Positions 35,069 to 44,541 of a stretch of DNA of 64,000 nt are shown here, piece by piece (position 1 is the first letter of the stretch; each line of letters starts with the position of its first letter). The stretch spans positions 264,190 through 328,189 of the forward strand of contig JAUMTW010000002.1 of assembly GCA_030531005.1 (NCBI GenBank). Reading direction: 5' to 3'. The stretch comes from Corynebacterium sp. Lineage in GTDB: Bacteria; Actinomycetota; Actinomycetes; Mycobacteriales; Mycobacteriaceae. Both the position numbers and the translations under genes were made by a program. The notes under the pieces are model-generated. The model was not told where the DNA came from. It was given only the letters and a program-made list of their open reading frames with translations, and did not search any database.

Positions 35069-35434
35069 GACCACTCCTCACTGCTACCTCAATACATTGC
35101 CACATCGCATACGAATAATCGGCACAACGCCGACTTTCATTTATGCGCTTTCAGCTGAATACCCTCAGATGTGGCATAGCTTATCCGGCAGGTCAGTCAC
35201 GTGGCAGATCCCCAAGCTCCTCGCGTTCAGCCAGCGGGGGCAGCGGGCTCACTGATCACACTGATCACAGTGAAAACGCTTATAGATTGTAACAACATTA
35301 CAATTCTTCTAAAAAATTGCTGTGACTTAGCAAACAATGCCAGTTTTTTGGCACAGGGCGCAGTAATGCCAAAAACCACCCAAATCCGGGGAATATTACC
35401 GAAGGAGGAATTAGCTCGCTCTAGAATGAACGGT
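35069..35434. other. Divergent promoter region between acyltransferase and small protein
   Basis: It contains a 9-base direct repeat with palindromic TGATCA cores and an AT-rich stretch at 35280-35350. No gene is supported. Confidence 0.5.
35251..35268. repeat. Two tandem ACTGATCAC repeats
   Basis: ACTGATCAC occurs twice head to tail (35251-35259, 35260-35268), each with a TGATCA palindrome; the flanks extend the symmetry (CACTG before, CAGTG after). It may be an operator. Confidence 0.6.
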
Positions 35435-35674
35435 ATGGCCTCACTATTTGGTTTCCGTAAGCGAGAAGATCCCGAGCGTACTCCGCGCCTTGCTGCAGAG
35501 TTAACGAATACCCCACTCGATAACTATATGACCCGCCTTTTAGCGGAAGAGTTGCCCATGGTTGATAGTGCCAGTCGCCAGCGTATCTATGAGCTATTAG
35601 CTGATTACACCGGCCCCCAGATCACCACCCAAGAAGAATTACCTGCAGGAATTCGGGAATTGCTTGACCTCTAA
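35435..35674 (+). CDS. Small conserved-looking protein upstream of dprE1
   Basis: A 79-aa soluble, helical protein (MASLFGFRKREDPERTPRLA to GIRELLDL). No cysteine, signal or membrane segment. A TAGAAT box seven bases before the ATG fits a leaderless start; an ATG at 35426 is an alternative, and AAGGAGG at 35403-35409 lies too far upstream of both. I do not recognise the family. Confidence 0.6.
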   Translation: MASLFGFRKREDPERTPRLAAELTNTPLDNYMTRLLAEELPMVDSASRQRIYELLADYTGPQITTQEELPAGIRELLDL

Positions 35675-35845
35675 ACCTGGCTTCCCCACGCCCGGACGGC
35701 AGCTTTTGCACATCATAGGGCGCATGGGCGCATCGCGGGGTGTATGCCCATAGTGATGAACGGCTACTAGTAGCTAGCGATACTCGCCTAAAATCTGCAT
35801 TCTTTTTCTGTTTATGACCATTCGCAGGCACAATTTCCCAAAAAC

Positions 35846-37384
35846 GTGAGTAAAACCACGGAATCGGACAGTTCTGCTCCCGGGTGTTCCTCACTTAATG
35901 CGAGTACCCTAGAAATGATGACTGCGAGCAAAGGCGCATCCGACACCGCCGCTTCGAACGGTGTTTCCGGAGCCTTCCACACAGAAGCAAAGACCTTAAC
36001 CGGCTGGGGCCGTACCGCTCCTACGACCGCTCACGTGCTACGCACCCCAGACTTGGAAACCATCCAAGCAGCTGTTCGAGCAGTCGCCGAACAAAATGAA
36101 TCCAAGCCCTCCCACCTACGTCGTGGTGTTATCGCCCGCGGCATGGGCCGTTCATACGGTGACCCTGCACAAAATGCCGGCGGCCTGGTTGTGGACATGC
36201 AAGAGCTCAACCGCATTCACTCCATCGATCCAGAAACCGCTTTGGTTGACGTTGATGGTGGCGTAACCCTCGATCAGCTCATGAAGGCTGCCCTGCCCTA
36301 TGGCCTGTGGGTTCCAGTGTTGCCAGGTACTCGTCAGGTCACCATCGGTGGTGCTATTGGTCCAGATATTCACGGTAAGAACCACCACTCCGCTGGTTCC
36401 TTCGGCAACCATGTAGTTTCCATGGAACTATTGGTTGCTGATGGCCGCATCCTGCACCTGACCCCAGAAGGGTCCGAGGACGATCCAGATGGTAGCCTGT
36501 TCTGGGCCACCGTTGGCGGCATGGGCTTAACCGGTATTATCGTGCGCGCTACGATTCGCATGACCAAGACCGAGACTGCTTTCTTTATTGCCGATACTGA
36601 TCGCACCAACAACTTGGAAGAAACCGTTGCCTTCCACTCGGATGGCTCAGAGTCTAACTACACCTATTCTTCTGCTTGGTTCGATGTCATTTCTCCAGAA
36701 CCAAAGCTGGGCCGTGCCACCATCTCCCGTGGTTCACTGGCAACTCTGGCACAGTTGGAAGAGCTGGCACCAAAGCTGGCCAAGGATCCACTGAAGTTCC
36801 ACGCCCCACAGCTGATGACCGTGCCAGATATTTTCCCATCCTGGACTATGAATAAGCTCTCCTTGTTCGCTGTGGGTGAGGCCTACTATCTGATGGGCGC
36901 CCCTTCACGCAACAAGGTCAAGAATTTGACCCAGTTCTACCAACCACTGGATCTCATCGGCGAATGGAACCGTGGCTACGGCTCTAAGGGATTCTTACAG
37001 TACCAGTTCGTTGTACCTACTGATGCCGTTGAGCCATTCAAGGATATTGTGCGCGACATGCAAAAATCGGGGCACTACTCCGCACTGAATGTATTCAAGC
37101 TCTTCGGCCCTGGCAATAGGGCTCCATTGTCCTACCCGATTCCTGGTTGGAATGTGTGCGTGGACTTCCCCATTCGTCCGGGTCTGGGTGCCTTCTTGGA
37201 TGATCTAGATAAGCGCGTCATGGAATTCGGTGGTCGCCTATACCTGGCGAAGGAGTCGCGTACATCTGCTGAGAACTTCCACCAGATGTACCCAGAGATG
37301 CAAAGCTGGCTAGACACCCGTAATGCAATTGACCCTAATGGCGTATTCGCATCCGATATGTCCCGCCGTTTAGAGTTGCACTAA
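35846..37384 (+). CDS. dprE1: Decaprenylphosphoryl-beta-D-ribose 2'-oxidase
   Basis: DprE1 is the FAD enzyme that oxidises decaprenylphosphoryl ribose to the 2'-keto form, the first half of the epimerisation to decaprenylphosphoryl arabinose. The 512-aa frame contains [23 protein letters not shown] and the FAD-binding [20 protein letters not shown], then [30 protein letters not shown] and the active-site stretch around [10 protein letters not shown]. The cysteine there (codon 37157-37159) corresponds to Cys387 of M. tuberculosis, the residue that benzothiazinones trap, and is kept; the lysine in YLAKESRTS is also kept. About 45 residues precede the conserved start; the GTG at 35846 is uncertain and ATG codons at 35914/35917 are alternatives. 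Confidence 0.96.
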   Translation: MSKTTESDSSAPGCSSLNASTLEMMTASKGASDTAASNGVSGAFHTEAKTLTGWGRTAPTTAHVLRTPDLETIQAAVRAVAEQNESKPSHLRRGVIARGMGRSYGDPAQNAGGLVVDMQELNRIHSIDPETALVDVDGGVTLDQLMKAALPYGLWVPVLPGTRQVTIGGAIGPDIHGKNHHSAGSFGNHVVSMELLVADGRILHLTPEGSEDDPDGSLFWATVGGMGLTGIIVRATIRMTKTETAFFIADTDRTNNLEETVAFHSDGSESNYTYSSAWFDVISPEPKLGRATISRGSLATLAQLEELAPKLAKDPLKFHAPQLMTVPDIFPSWTMNKLSLFAVGEAYYLMGAPSRNKVKNLTQFYQPLDLIGEWNRGYGSKGFLQYQFVVPTDAVEPFKDIVRDMQKSGHYSALNVFKLFGPGNRAPLSYPIPGWNVCVDFPIRPGLGAFLDDLDKRVMEFGGRLYLAKESRTSAENFHQMYPEMQSWLDTRNAIDPNGVFASDMSRRLELH

Positions 37385-37434
37385 TTCGCACTCTCCACCG
37401 CTTTCCATCTGTAGATTCCTGGAGGAAAAATTTT

Positions 37435-38196
37435 ATGCGTAATGCAGTAGGATCCGTCCAAAATATCCTGCTTCTCGGAGGCACTTCCGAAATCGGCTTG
37501 GCTATCGTTGCTGCCCTGCTCAAAGAAGGACCAGCCCATGTGACTTTGGCAGCCCGTACTTCCCAGCAACAACCTGATGAGGCTGTTGCCACTGTTAAGG
37601 CAGCCGGCGCTAGCTCCGTTGATGTCATCGACTTTGATGCCACCGCCTTCGAAACCCACCCAGAGGTTATTGAGCAGGCCTTCAGCAAAGGTGATGTCGA
37701 CATTGCCATCGTGGCCTTCGGCTCCCTCGGCGACCAAGAGCGGCTATGGCAAGACCAGACCGCCGCCGTTGCTTCTGCTGAGCTGAACTACACGGCAGCC
37801 GTTTCTGTTGGCGTACTACTGGCCCAGTACATGAAGGAACAAGGCCATGGCACCATCGTGGCCCTGTCTTCCGTTGCAGGCCAGCGCGTACGTCGTTCCA
37901 ACTTCGTCTATGGCGCTTCCAAGGCTGGCCTGGATGCCTTCTATGTAAACCTGCACGAGGCTTTGCGTGACTCTGGCGTCCAGGTTCTGGTCGTCCGCCC
38001 AGGTCAAGTTCGTACCAAAATGACTGCCGGCTTAGAGAATGCTCCATTGACCGTGGATAAGGAAGATGTCGGCGAAGCTGTTGTTGATGCTCTTGCCAAT
38101 AACCGCAGCAATATCTTCGTCCACCCCTTGTTCCGCTATGTCTCCCTGGCTTTTAAGTTCATCCCCCAGTCCATCTTCCGCCGGCTGCCAATGTAA
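37435..38196 (+). CDS. dprE2: Decaprenylphosphoryl-2-keto-erythro-pentose reductase
   Basis: DprE2 reduces the DprE1 product with NADH to decaprenylphosphoryl-beta-D-arabinofuranose, the only arabinose donor for the wall. The 253-aa short-chain reductase shows LLGGTSEIGLAIVAAL at the N-terminus, a serine in VALSSVAGQR and the catalytic YGASKAGLDAFY. It starts 50 bases after dprE1, preceded by GGAGG at a suitable distance; the two act as a complex. Confidence 0.94.
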   Translation: MRNAVGSVQNILLLGGTSEIGLAIVAALLKEGPAHVTLAARTSQQQPDEAVATVKAAGASSVDVIDFDATAFETHPEVIEQAFSKGDVDIAIVAFGSLGDQERLWQDQTAAVASAELNYTAAVSVGVLLAQYMKEQGHGTIVALSSVAGQRVRRSNFVYGASKAGLDAFYVNLHEALRDSGVQVLVVRPGQVRTKMTAGLENAPLTVDKEDVGEAVVDALANNRSNIFVHPLFRYVSLAFKFIPQSIFRRLPM

Positions 38197-38535
38197 AAAA
38201 CGTGCGTCAGGCGCGGCCTGAAGATGGCTGCGATATTTTCCCAAGAGCCTGCCCTTGTACTGCTACATCCTGAGAGCTAGTCCTGGGCGGGCTCTTATTC
38301 GTTCCGGCATGTATAGGTTGCGTCATGTAAATATTCCGTCATGCCATCTGACAGTGATTTATACCTGGTTTTACAACTGACATATTTATCAGCGCAATTT
38401 TTGCAGGTGATAGGTCTAATACGCAGTTTGTACTACAATACTGTGCAGCTGTAAGGAGTAGGTTGGCCGCCAATCCCACTATCGATGCCGTGCCAAGCTC
38501 CCTTCCGTGCCCTGGCCACAAACCCAACAGGAATT
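38197..38535. other. Intergenic region dprE2-aftA
   Basis: It holds a probable terminator at 38243-38296, a small palindrome (TCAGGCGCGGCCTGA, 38206-38220) and TACAAT at 38434-38439, a possible -10 box of an aftA promoter. No gene is supported. Confidence 0.5.
38243..38296 (+). terminator. Probable terminator after dprE2
   Basis: AAGAGCCTGCCC pairs with GGGCGGGCTCTT (one T-G pair) over a 30-base loop, followed by ATT. It suggests aftA has its own promoter. Confidence 0.5.
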
Positions 38536-40731
38536 ATGAGTACCGATCCCAAGCGCCCCCGATCCTCTTCTGGCTATGACCACCAAATGGGTGGCCACCA
38601 CCCGCATGCCCCGCAGCGAACCCGCGATATGGATAACCCTCGGGTCAAGCAATACTCGGCACCCAGCACTCCCAATGAACGCTGGCATTTTGGCAAGCGA
38701 CTACAAGAGAGCATCAACGGGCTTTCTTCGGACACTGATTCCACTGGCTATGCCCCAGACACAATGACCCGCCGCCAATTTTGGCTAAGTCTTCTCATCA
38801 CCAGTGTGCTTGCGGCTATCGGTTCTACTGCAGCCTGGTTCGTACTGCGTTCGCTGACATTGCCGGCATATACCACCTCAAATGTGCTGCGCGGGATTAG
38901 CACCGGGTGCGCAGCCATTATCGTCGCACTCCTGGTAGTCACCCTACTGTGGTGGCTCAATGACCAGTACCACAAGCACCAACGGCCCAAATGGCGCTGC
39001 TTTCTCATTCGCTACTACGCCTACCTAGCTCCCGCAGTGCTCGTGGTGATTTCCCTAGGTATTCCACTAGCTGCTACCAACCTGTATCTGGGTGGAATTA
39101 GTGTAGACCAGGAATTTCGAACCCAATATCTCACGCGCCTGACTGATTCTGTCGCATTGAGCGATATGAACTACCTGGATCTGCCCTCCTACTATCCGGC
39201 AGCCTGGTTCTGGATCGGTGGACGCTTCGCCAACCTTTTAGGTCTCGCCGGCTGGGAGGCTTTCCAGCCATGGGCCATCGTCTCTTTATCCGTCTGTGCT
39301 TCCCTGCTTACTCCCCTGTGGCAGCGCCTAGTGGGCAGCCTCCCCATTGCAAGTGCTTTAGCAGTGGTCAACACCTATATTGTACTTAACGTCAATGCTG
39401 AAGAGCCATACGCTGCGGTTGTTCTCTTAGGCACACCACTGGCAGTTATCTTGGCTGGCCGCGGCTTAGCCGGAAGCAAGGCCAGCCTGGTGGCAGTAAC
39501 TGTCTACCTGGGTATTTCTGCCGCTACGTATACCTTATATACCGGGATTGTGGCTTTGATCGTGGTGGTGCTGGCCTATATTCAGGCGCGGCGCGGGGAG
39601 ACAGCATGGAATTGGGAACCAATTCGGCGCTTGTTCTTTATTGGTATTGGCTCGCTCCTACTGGCCGCTATTTCTTGGGCACCATATTATTTCGCCAAAT
39701 TGACCGGTGGTTACGCCAGCTATAGTGCCGCAACCCGCTACCTGCCAGAGTCGGGTACCGAGGTCACCTTACCAATGTTCAGTCTGAACTTCTTCGGCCT
39801 GCTGTGCTTGCTGGGCTTGTGCTACCTCTTCTTACGTCGCAAGGCAACAGATATGCAATGCCTTGGAGTAGCATTGCTGCTCACCTATGCCTGGATTGTA
39901 CTTTCTATGCTGGCAACCCTGCTGGGCCATTCTTTGCTGGGCTTCCGCCTCAATGGCATGGCTGCGCTCTTCTTGGCTACCGCCGGAATTTTCTTGCTGG
40001 GTGATCTGCGCCTGATCACCTTAAACCGGGTTCCTGTCATCGCTACCCAGCCACGTCAGGCCTGGACGACGACTGCGATCTTTATGACTATCTTTGCTCT
40101 TGGCGCCTTCCAATACATTCAACAGGTACCGGTGCATCACCAAACAAATATAGATCTGGCTTACTCCGATACCGATCCCACCGGTAATCGCGGTACGGCG
40201 TACCCAGCAGATTCCGGCCAGTTTTACGCCGAAATTGATACCTACTTGCGCGAGGCTGGTTTTGATCCAGCCGAAACTGTGGTGCTCACTAGTGAGTTCG
40301 AGTTCTTGGCTTATTTCCCTTATCGCGGTTTCCAGGCACTCACCGCGCACTATGCCAATCCCCTAGGAGAATTCCCAGATCGCAATGACGCGATTGAGCA
40401 GTGGGCAGAAGCCAGCTGGGATCTCGATGCGGATGAGTTCCTCGACTTACTTGATGAAGCTGCCTGGAAGAGCCCCGATGTCTTCATCTTCAAGGCAGAT
40501 AGCCTGGCGCTTACCGAAAATACTGCTGGCGATGATGCTGCAGATGATTCTGCTGCAAACAGTGATTCGACGGACACTGCCTGGAGTATGGATATCTCGG
40601 AGGATCTCTTCCCGAATAATCCGAATGTGCGCTGGCGTGCATTGTCCTTTAATGCCGAGATCTTTCAAGAAAGCTCGGATTGGACCATCACCCAAATAGG
40701 CCCCTTCGCCGTAGTCAGCCGGCAGGGCTAA
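38536..40731 (+). CDS. aftA: Arabinofuranosyltransferase AftA
   Basis: AftA (GT85, Rv3792 homologue) puts the first arabinofuranose on the galactan from decaprenylphosphoryl arabinose. The 731-aa GT-C protein has a hydrophilic N-terminal tail of about 80 residues, then about 11 membrane helices and a C-terminal periplasmic domain. The first periplasmic loop has SVDQEFRTQYLTRLTDS and MNYLDLPSYYPAAWFWIGGR, which hold the conserved acidic residues of the family. The ATG at 38536 has AGGAATT directly upstream. The C-terminal domain contains an acidic low-complexity insert (AGDDAADDSAANSDSTD). Confidence 0.92.
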   Translation: MSTDPKRPRSSSGYDHQMGGHHPHAPQRTRDMDNPRVKQYSAPSTPNERWHFGKRLQESINGLSSDTDSTGYAPDTMTRRQFWLSLLITSVLAAIGSTAAWFVLRSLTLPAYTTSNVLRGISTGCAAIIVALLVVTLLWWLNDQYHKHQRPKWRCFLIRYYAYLAPAVLVVISLGIPLAATNLYLGGISVDQEFRTQYLTRLTDSVALSDMNYLDLPSYYPAAWFWIGGRFANLLGLAGWEAFQPWAIVSLSVCASLLTPLWQRLVGSLPIASALAVVNTYIVLNVNAEEPYAAVVLLGTPLAVILAGRGLAGSKASLVAVTVYLGISAATYTLYTGIVALIVVVLAYIQARRGETAWNWEPIRRLFFIGIGSLLLAAISWAPYYFAKLTGGYASYSAATRYLPESGTEVTLPMFSLNFFGLLCLLGLCYLFLRRKATDMQCLGVALLLTYAWIVLSMLATLLGHSLLGFRLNGMAALFLATAGIFLLGDLRLITLNRVPVIATQPRQAWTTTAIFMTIFALGAFQYIQQVPVHHQTNIDLAYSDTDPTGNRGTAYPADSGQFYAEIDTYLREAGFDPAETVVLTSEFEFLAYFPYRGFQALTAHYANPLGEFPDRNDAIEQWAEASWDLDADEFLDLLDEAAWKSPDVFIFKADSLALTENTAGDDAADDSAANSDSTDTAWSMDISEDLFPNNPNVRWRALSFNAEIFQESSDWTITQIGPFAVVSRQG

Positions 40732-40751
40732 GCCCCCTTCACTAGCTCAAA

Positions 40752-40774
40752 GCCACCGTCTACGCGGTGGTTTT
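40752..40774 (+). terminator. Terminator after aftA
   Basis: CCACCG pairs with CGGTGG over a 6-base loop, followed by TTTT. Confidence 0.6.
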
Positions 40775-40965
40775 CGCTATCACGAGCAAGGCACTGATAA
40801 GGAAGCCACGCAGTGCCTGCTGCCACCATAAATCCGCTTGCTATGCAGGTCCTAGACCATGCAAAAATACCCCGCGCACAATTGTTACCAGTGCCATACC
40901 GGTGTTACTCGGACACTTCTCAAACAAGCAGTGCACCTCATATCGCCTTTAGGGTGCCCATGCCG

Positions 40966-40971
40966 TACAAT
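40966..40971 (+). promoter_or_regulatory. -10 box of a probable leaderless emb promoter
   Basis: TACAAT ends eight bases before the GTG start of emb; no Shine-Dalgarno sequence is seen. Confidence 0.45.
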
Positions 40972-40979
40972 TTTCCAAT

Positions 40980-43900
40980 GTGTCAAATTCCACCAAGTCG
41001 CAACATGCAGAGAAAATAGAGAATCCGGCCACGTCGGACTCGGTAGTTTCTGACAAAGCTATCCCCGCCCCTTCCTGGCTTAAACCCCTAGCCATCATCT
41101 CAGGCTTGGGTGCCATGCTGCTGTTTATCCTGGTACCTTTCATGCCGGTACACCAGCAGCAATCCAGCGTACAGTGGCCCCAAAATAATAGTCTGAATAG
41201 CATTAATGCTCCGCTGCAGAGCTACGCGCCTCAAGAATTTAGCGCTGATATTCCGATTAGCGCTATCAACTACCTACGTAGCGAGCAGAACTTGGTCCTG
41301 GGAACCCTACCGGTTGATTCCCAAAATGCAGTGAGTCGTGGTCTGTTTGTCACCTCCACAGATGAGAACCTCGAAGTCTCTATCCGCAATGCAGCGATTT
41401 TTAGCTTAAGCGCTACCGAAGTGGCAGAGCTTCCTAGTGATGCTGTCTTGGAGATTCGTTCGACCGAGGCAGAAACCACCGTAGCGATTCCAGGTGCCAC
41501 GATTGATGGTGCGGATGTTGCTGTCAGCTTAGATAGCGATGAGCGCCCCATACTTTCTGGTATCTACACCGAAATCACCAATACTGAGAGCGCCGTCAAT
41601 GCGCTGACCAGTGCTGGTATTTCAGCGCATGTAGAAATCAACTCGCGCTTTACTTCTAGTCCTACCCTGCTGAAGTCCATCACCATGTACCTTGGTATGG
41701 CTTTATTACTGGTCTCCTTATACTGCCTGTGGCGCATCGATCGCCTCGACGGCCGCAATGTGCGCAGCCTGGGGACCAAGCGCAGCCTGCGCCCCACCCC
41801 ATTGGATGGCATTGTGGTAGCTATCCTGGGCTTCTGGCACATCTTCGGTGCCAATACCTCTGATGATGGCTTCATCTTCACCATGGCACGCGCCTCCCAA
41901 GATTCGACCTACATGGCGAACTATTACCGGTGGTTCGGCGCTCCAGAGTCGCCTTTCGGCGCACCTTACTATGACCTGCTTGCTGCGATGATGCACGTGA
42001 GCACCGCAAGTATTTGGCTGCGTTTGCCCGCCCTGCTTGCTGGTCTGTTGATCTGGTTCTTGCTCTCCCGCCAGGTGCTCCCACGCTTAGGGGCCGGTAT
42101 CGCTGAGCGTCGAGTTGCGCAGTGGACTGCTGCTTTTATGTTCTTAGCCTTCTGGCTGCCATATAACAATGGACTGCGTCCAGAGCCCATTATCGCTTGC
42201 GGCGCGCTTGCAACCTGGACTTTCCTAGAGATGGCAATCGCAAATCGTCGTCTCTTCCCAGCCGCTATGAGTGTGATGACTGCTGCCTTCACCTTAACCT
42301 GCGGCCCGACTGGACTGATTGCGATTGCGGCCCTGTTCGCAGCATTATCTGCTGTAATCGTGCTGTTCTACCAGCGCATTCCAATTTTGAGCGCTGGCCA
42401 AGACAAGGTGACACCATGGAGCAATGCGTTTGCGCAACTTGGACCTATCCTGGCCGCCGGCACGGTTGTTTTAGTCCCCGTCTTTGGCGACCAGACTCTC
42501 TCCACGGTATTGGCCTCGACGCGCGTGCGTACCGCGGTTGGTCCTTCGCTACCGTGGTACCAAGAGTTCGATCGCTACACTGCGCTCTTTGCGACCGCGG
42601 CTCCTGATGGAGCTGTTAGCCGGCGCTTCGCAGTGATCTTTACCTTCTTCTCCATTGCATTGGTACTGACCGCTATCTTCCGCTTTGGCAAGGTTCCTGG
42701 CTCGAACTACCGTCCTTCGGTACGTCTGCTGCTCGTAATTTTCGGCTCCATGTTCTTCATGATGTTTACCCCCACCAAGTGGACCCACCACTTCGGTGTA
42801 TGGGCGGGCATTGGTGCTGCTATTGCTGGTCTTGCCGCCGTGGCGCTATCTCACATCGGCATGCGCTCCGCACGTAACCGCACTGTGCTGTTCGGCTTCA
42901 TGCTCTTAGCATTCGCATTGAGTCTTGCCGGTATTAATGGCTGGTGGTATGTCTCCTCCTACTCAGTACCGTGGTTCGATAAGCTGCCACAATTCAAGGG
43001 CATTGATTTTGCCACGGTGACGCTGATTCTGGCCTTACTCGTACTATTTATCGGTGTAGTCTTTGCCTTTATTCAAGACTTCCGCAAAGTTCAACACCCA
43101 GAGAAAGAAAGTGCTCAGCCTGCACCAAAGAAATATGCCGGCTTGATTGCTGCACCTATTGCGTTAGCTGCTATTGCCTCTGTGGCGTTGTCTTCGGCAT
43201 CGCTTGCTAAGGGTTTTGTATCCCAATATCCCGCATATACCGTGGGCTTGGGTAATGTTCGCTCCTTTGCTGGTGAGTCCTGTGCCCTCGCCGATTATGT
43301 GCTGGTGGAATCGGATACCAACGATTCCTTCCTCACCCCGATCAATTCCGAACTCGGTGACTCCCTTGAGAGTGCGGATGACACTGCTCGTGGTTTTAGT
43401 TCCTCGAAGGTACCTACGGAGATCAGTTCTGATACCTCACGCCGCGACAGCACCACATCAACTACGGGTTTGCTTGATGATGAAGACCAAGCACAATCTG
43501 AAGAATTGGCAGCCTCCGAGTCCACGGATACTGCGCGTCAAGAGGTAGAAGGCATTAACGGCTCTAATATCTCTCTGCCATTCGGCATCGACTACACCAC
43601 CGTGCCAGTCTTAGGTTCGTGGAGTGCAGGTGCTCAGGAGTATGCCGAGATCACCACGGATTGGTATGAGTTGCCTTCCTACACTGAGGATGCCCCTGTA
43701 CTGGTCGTTTCTGCAGCTGGTTCCATTGCCTACGAAGATATCAACGGTGTGGCCCAAGACGGGGAGACGTTAGTCGCCGAATATGGTGTCCGTAATGCGT
43801 CGGGTGAAACTACTGTCTTGGGTGAACTCCAATTCGACCAACCCGAAGAGCAGCCGCAGTGGCGTAACCTGCGCATTGACCTCCAAGAATTCCCGGAGGA

Positions 43901-44387
43901 AGCCAATGTGGTTCGCTTGTATGCTCGCGATTCCAGCTTGGATCCAAACCAGTGGATCGCCTTTACCCCGCCACGCGTTCCTACTATGACCACCTTGAAC
44001 GAGGCCGTTGGTAATGAAAGCCCTGTGCTGTTGGACTGGCAGGTTCCACTGCAGTTCCCATGTCAGCGCCCATTTGGCCACTATGCTGGTGTCGCTGAGC
44101 CTGCGGACTACCGCATCTCTGCGGATGCCGCTGGCTTTCCCGGTGCTTCCTTCCAGGATGCCTTAGGTGGCGGTGCAACCGGTATCGCGGAATCCACTCG
44201 CTACTCGTACAAGTTGGCTACCTATCTAAAGGATGACTGGCGTCGCGACTGGGGTTCCCTCAGTGTGTATGTGCCGCGTGCAAATTCCCGCGGGGATATC
44301 CCAGTTGATGCCGATATCGACATTGTAGAAGAAACTCGCTCTGGCCTGTGGAACCCAGGTGGCATGAATGTGGACGTCTCTGAATAA
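40980..44387 (+). CDS. emb: Arabinosyltransferase Emb (ethambutol target)
   Basis: Emb proteins extend the arabinan with alpha-1,5-linked arabinofuranose. The 1135-aa GT-C protein has a first periplasmic carbohydrate-binding-like domain (residues 80-220), 13 or so membrane helices and a large C-terminal domain. The catalytic motif is SDDGFIFTMARASQ with Asp295 (codon 41862). Met302 in DDGFIFTM corresponds to Met306 of mycobacterial EmbB, where ethambutol resistance mutations fall. YRWFGAPESPFGAPYYDLL matches the EmbB loop. Only one emb gene follows aftA, as in other corynebacteria versus three in mycobacteria. The C-terminal domain has an inserted Ser/Asp/Glu-rich stretch (about residues 790-855). 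Confidence 0.95.
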   Translation: MSNSTKSQHAEKIENPATSDSVVSDKAIPAPSWLKPLAIISGLGAMLLFILVPFMPVHQQQSSVQWPQNNSLNSINAPLQSYAPQEFSADIPISAINYLRSEQNLVLGTLPVDSQNAVSRGLFVTSTDENLEVSIRNAAIFSLSATEVAELPSDAVLEIRSTEAETTVAIPGATIDGADVAVSLDSDERPILSGIYTEITNTESAVNALTSAGISAHVEINSRFTSSPTLLKSITMYLGMALLLVSLYCLWRIDRLDGRNVRSLGTKRSLRPTPLDGIVVAILGFWHIFGANTSDDGFIFTMARASQDSTYMANYYRWFGAPESPFGAPYYDLLAAMMHVSTASIWLRLPALLAGLLIWFLLSRQVLPRLGAGIAERRVAQWTAAFMFLAFWLPYNNGLRPEPIIACGALATWTFLEMAIANRRLFPAAMSVMTAAFTLTCGPTGLIAIAALFAALSAVIVLFYQRIPILSAGQDKVTPWSNAFAQLGPILAAGTVVLVPVFGDQTLSTVLASTRVRTAVGPSLPWYQEFDRYTALFATAAPDGAVSRRFAVIFTFFSIALVLTAIFRFGKVPGSNYRPSVRLLLVIFGSMFFMMFTPTKWTHHFGVWAGIGAAIAGLAAVALSHIGMRSARNRTVLFGFMLLAFALSLAGINGWWYVSSYSVPWFDKLPQFKGIDFATVTLILALLVLFIGVVFAFIQDFRKVQHPEKESAQPAPKKYAGLIAAPIALAAIASVALSSASLAKGFVSQYPAYTVGLGNVRSFAGESCALADYVLVESDTNDSFLTPINSELGDSLESADDTARGFSSSKVPTEISSDTSRRDSTTSTTGLLDDEDQAQSEELAASESTDTARQEVEGINGSNISLPFGIDYTTVPVLGSWSAGAQEYAEITTDWYELPSYTEDAPVLVVSAAGSIAYEDINGVAQDGETLVAEYGVRNASGETTVLGELQFDQPEEQPQWRNLRIDLQEFPEEANVVRLYARDSSLDPNQWIAFTPPRVPTMTTLNEAVGNESPVLLDWQVPLQFPCQRPFGHYAGVAEPADYRISADAAGFPGASFQDALGGGATGIAESTRYSYKLATYLKDDWRRDWGSLSVYVPRANSRGDIPVDADIDIVEETRSGLWNPGGMNVDVSE

Positions 44388-44452
44388 GCTGCCTACCGCA
44401 CTGGGATCCTCACCAAGATTTGCGGTGTGAGAAAGTCCACCTACGCATAGCG

Positions 44453-44485
44453 AAAGGACCGCCCTTCATTGGGGCGGTCCTTTTC
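44453..44485. terminator. Terminator between emb and the aminotransferase gene
   Basis: AAAGGACCGCCC pairs with GGGCGGTCCTTTT over a short loop. The T tract on the plus strand fits emb; the A tract on the other side can serve the convergent gene. Confidence 0.85.
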
Positions 44486-44541
44486 GTCTTGTACAAGGAA
44501 CACTTAAACGAGGTGTTGTACGTGCAGCCTACGACCTTAGC

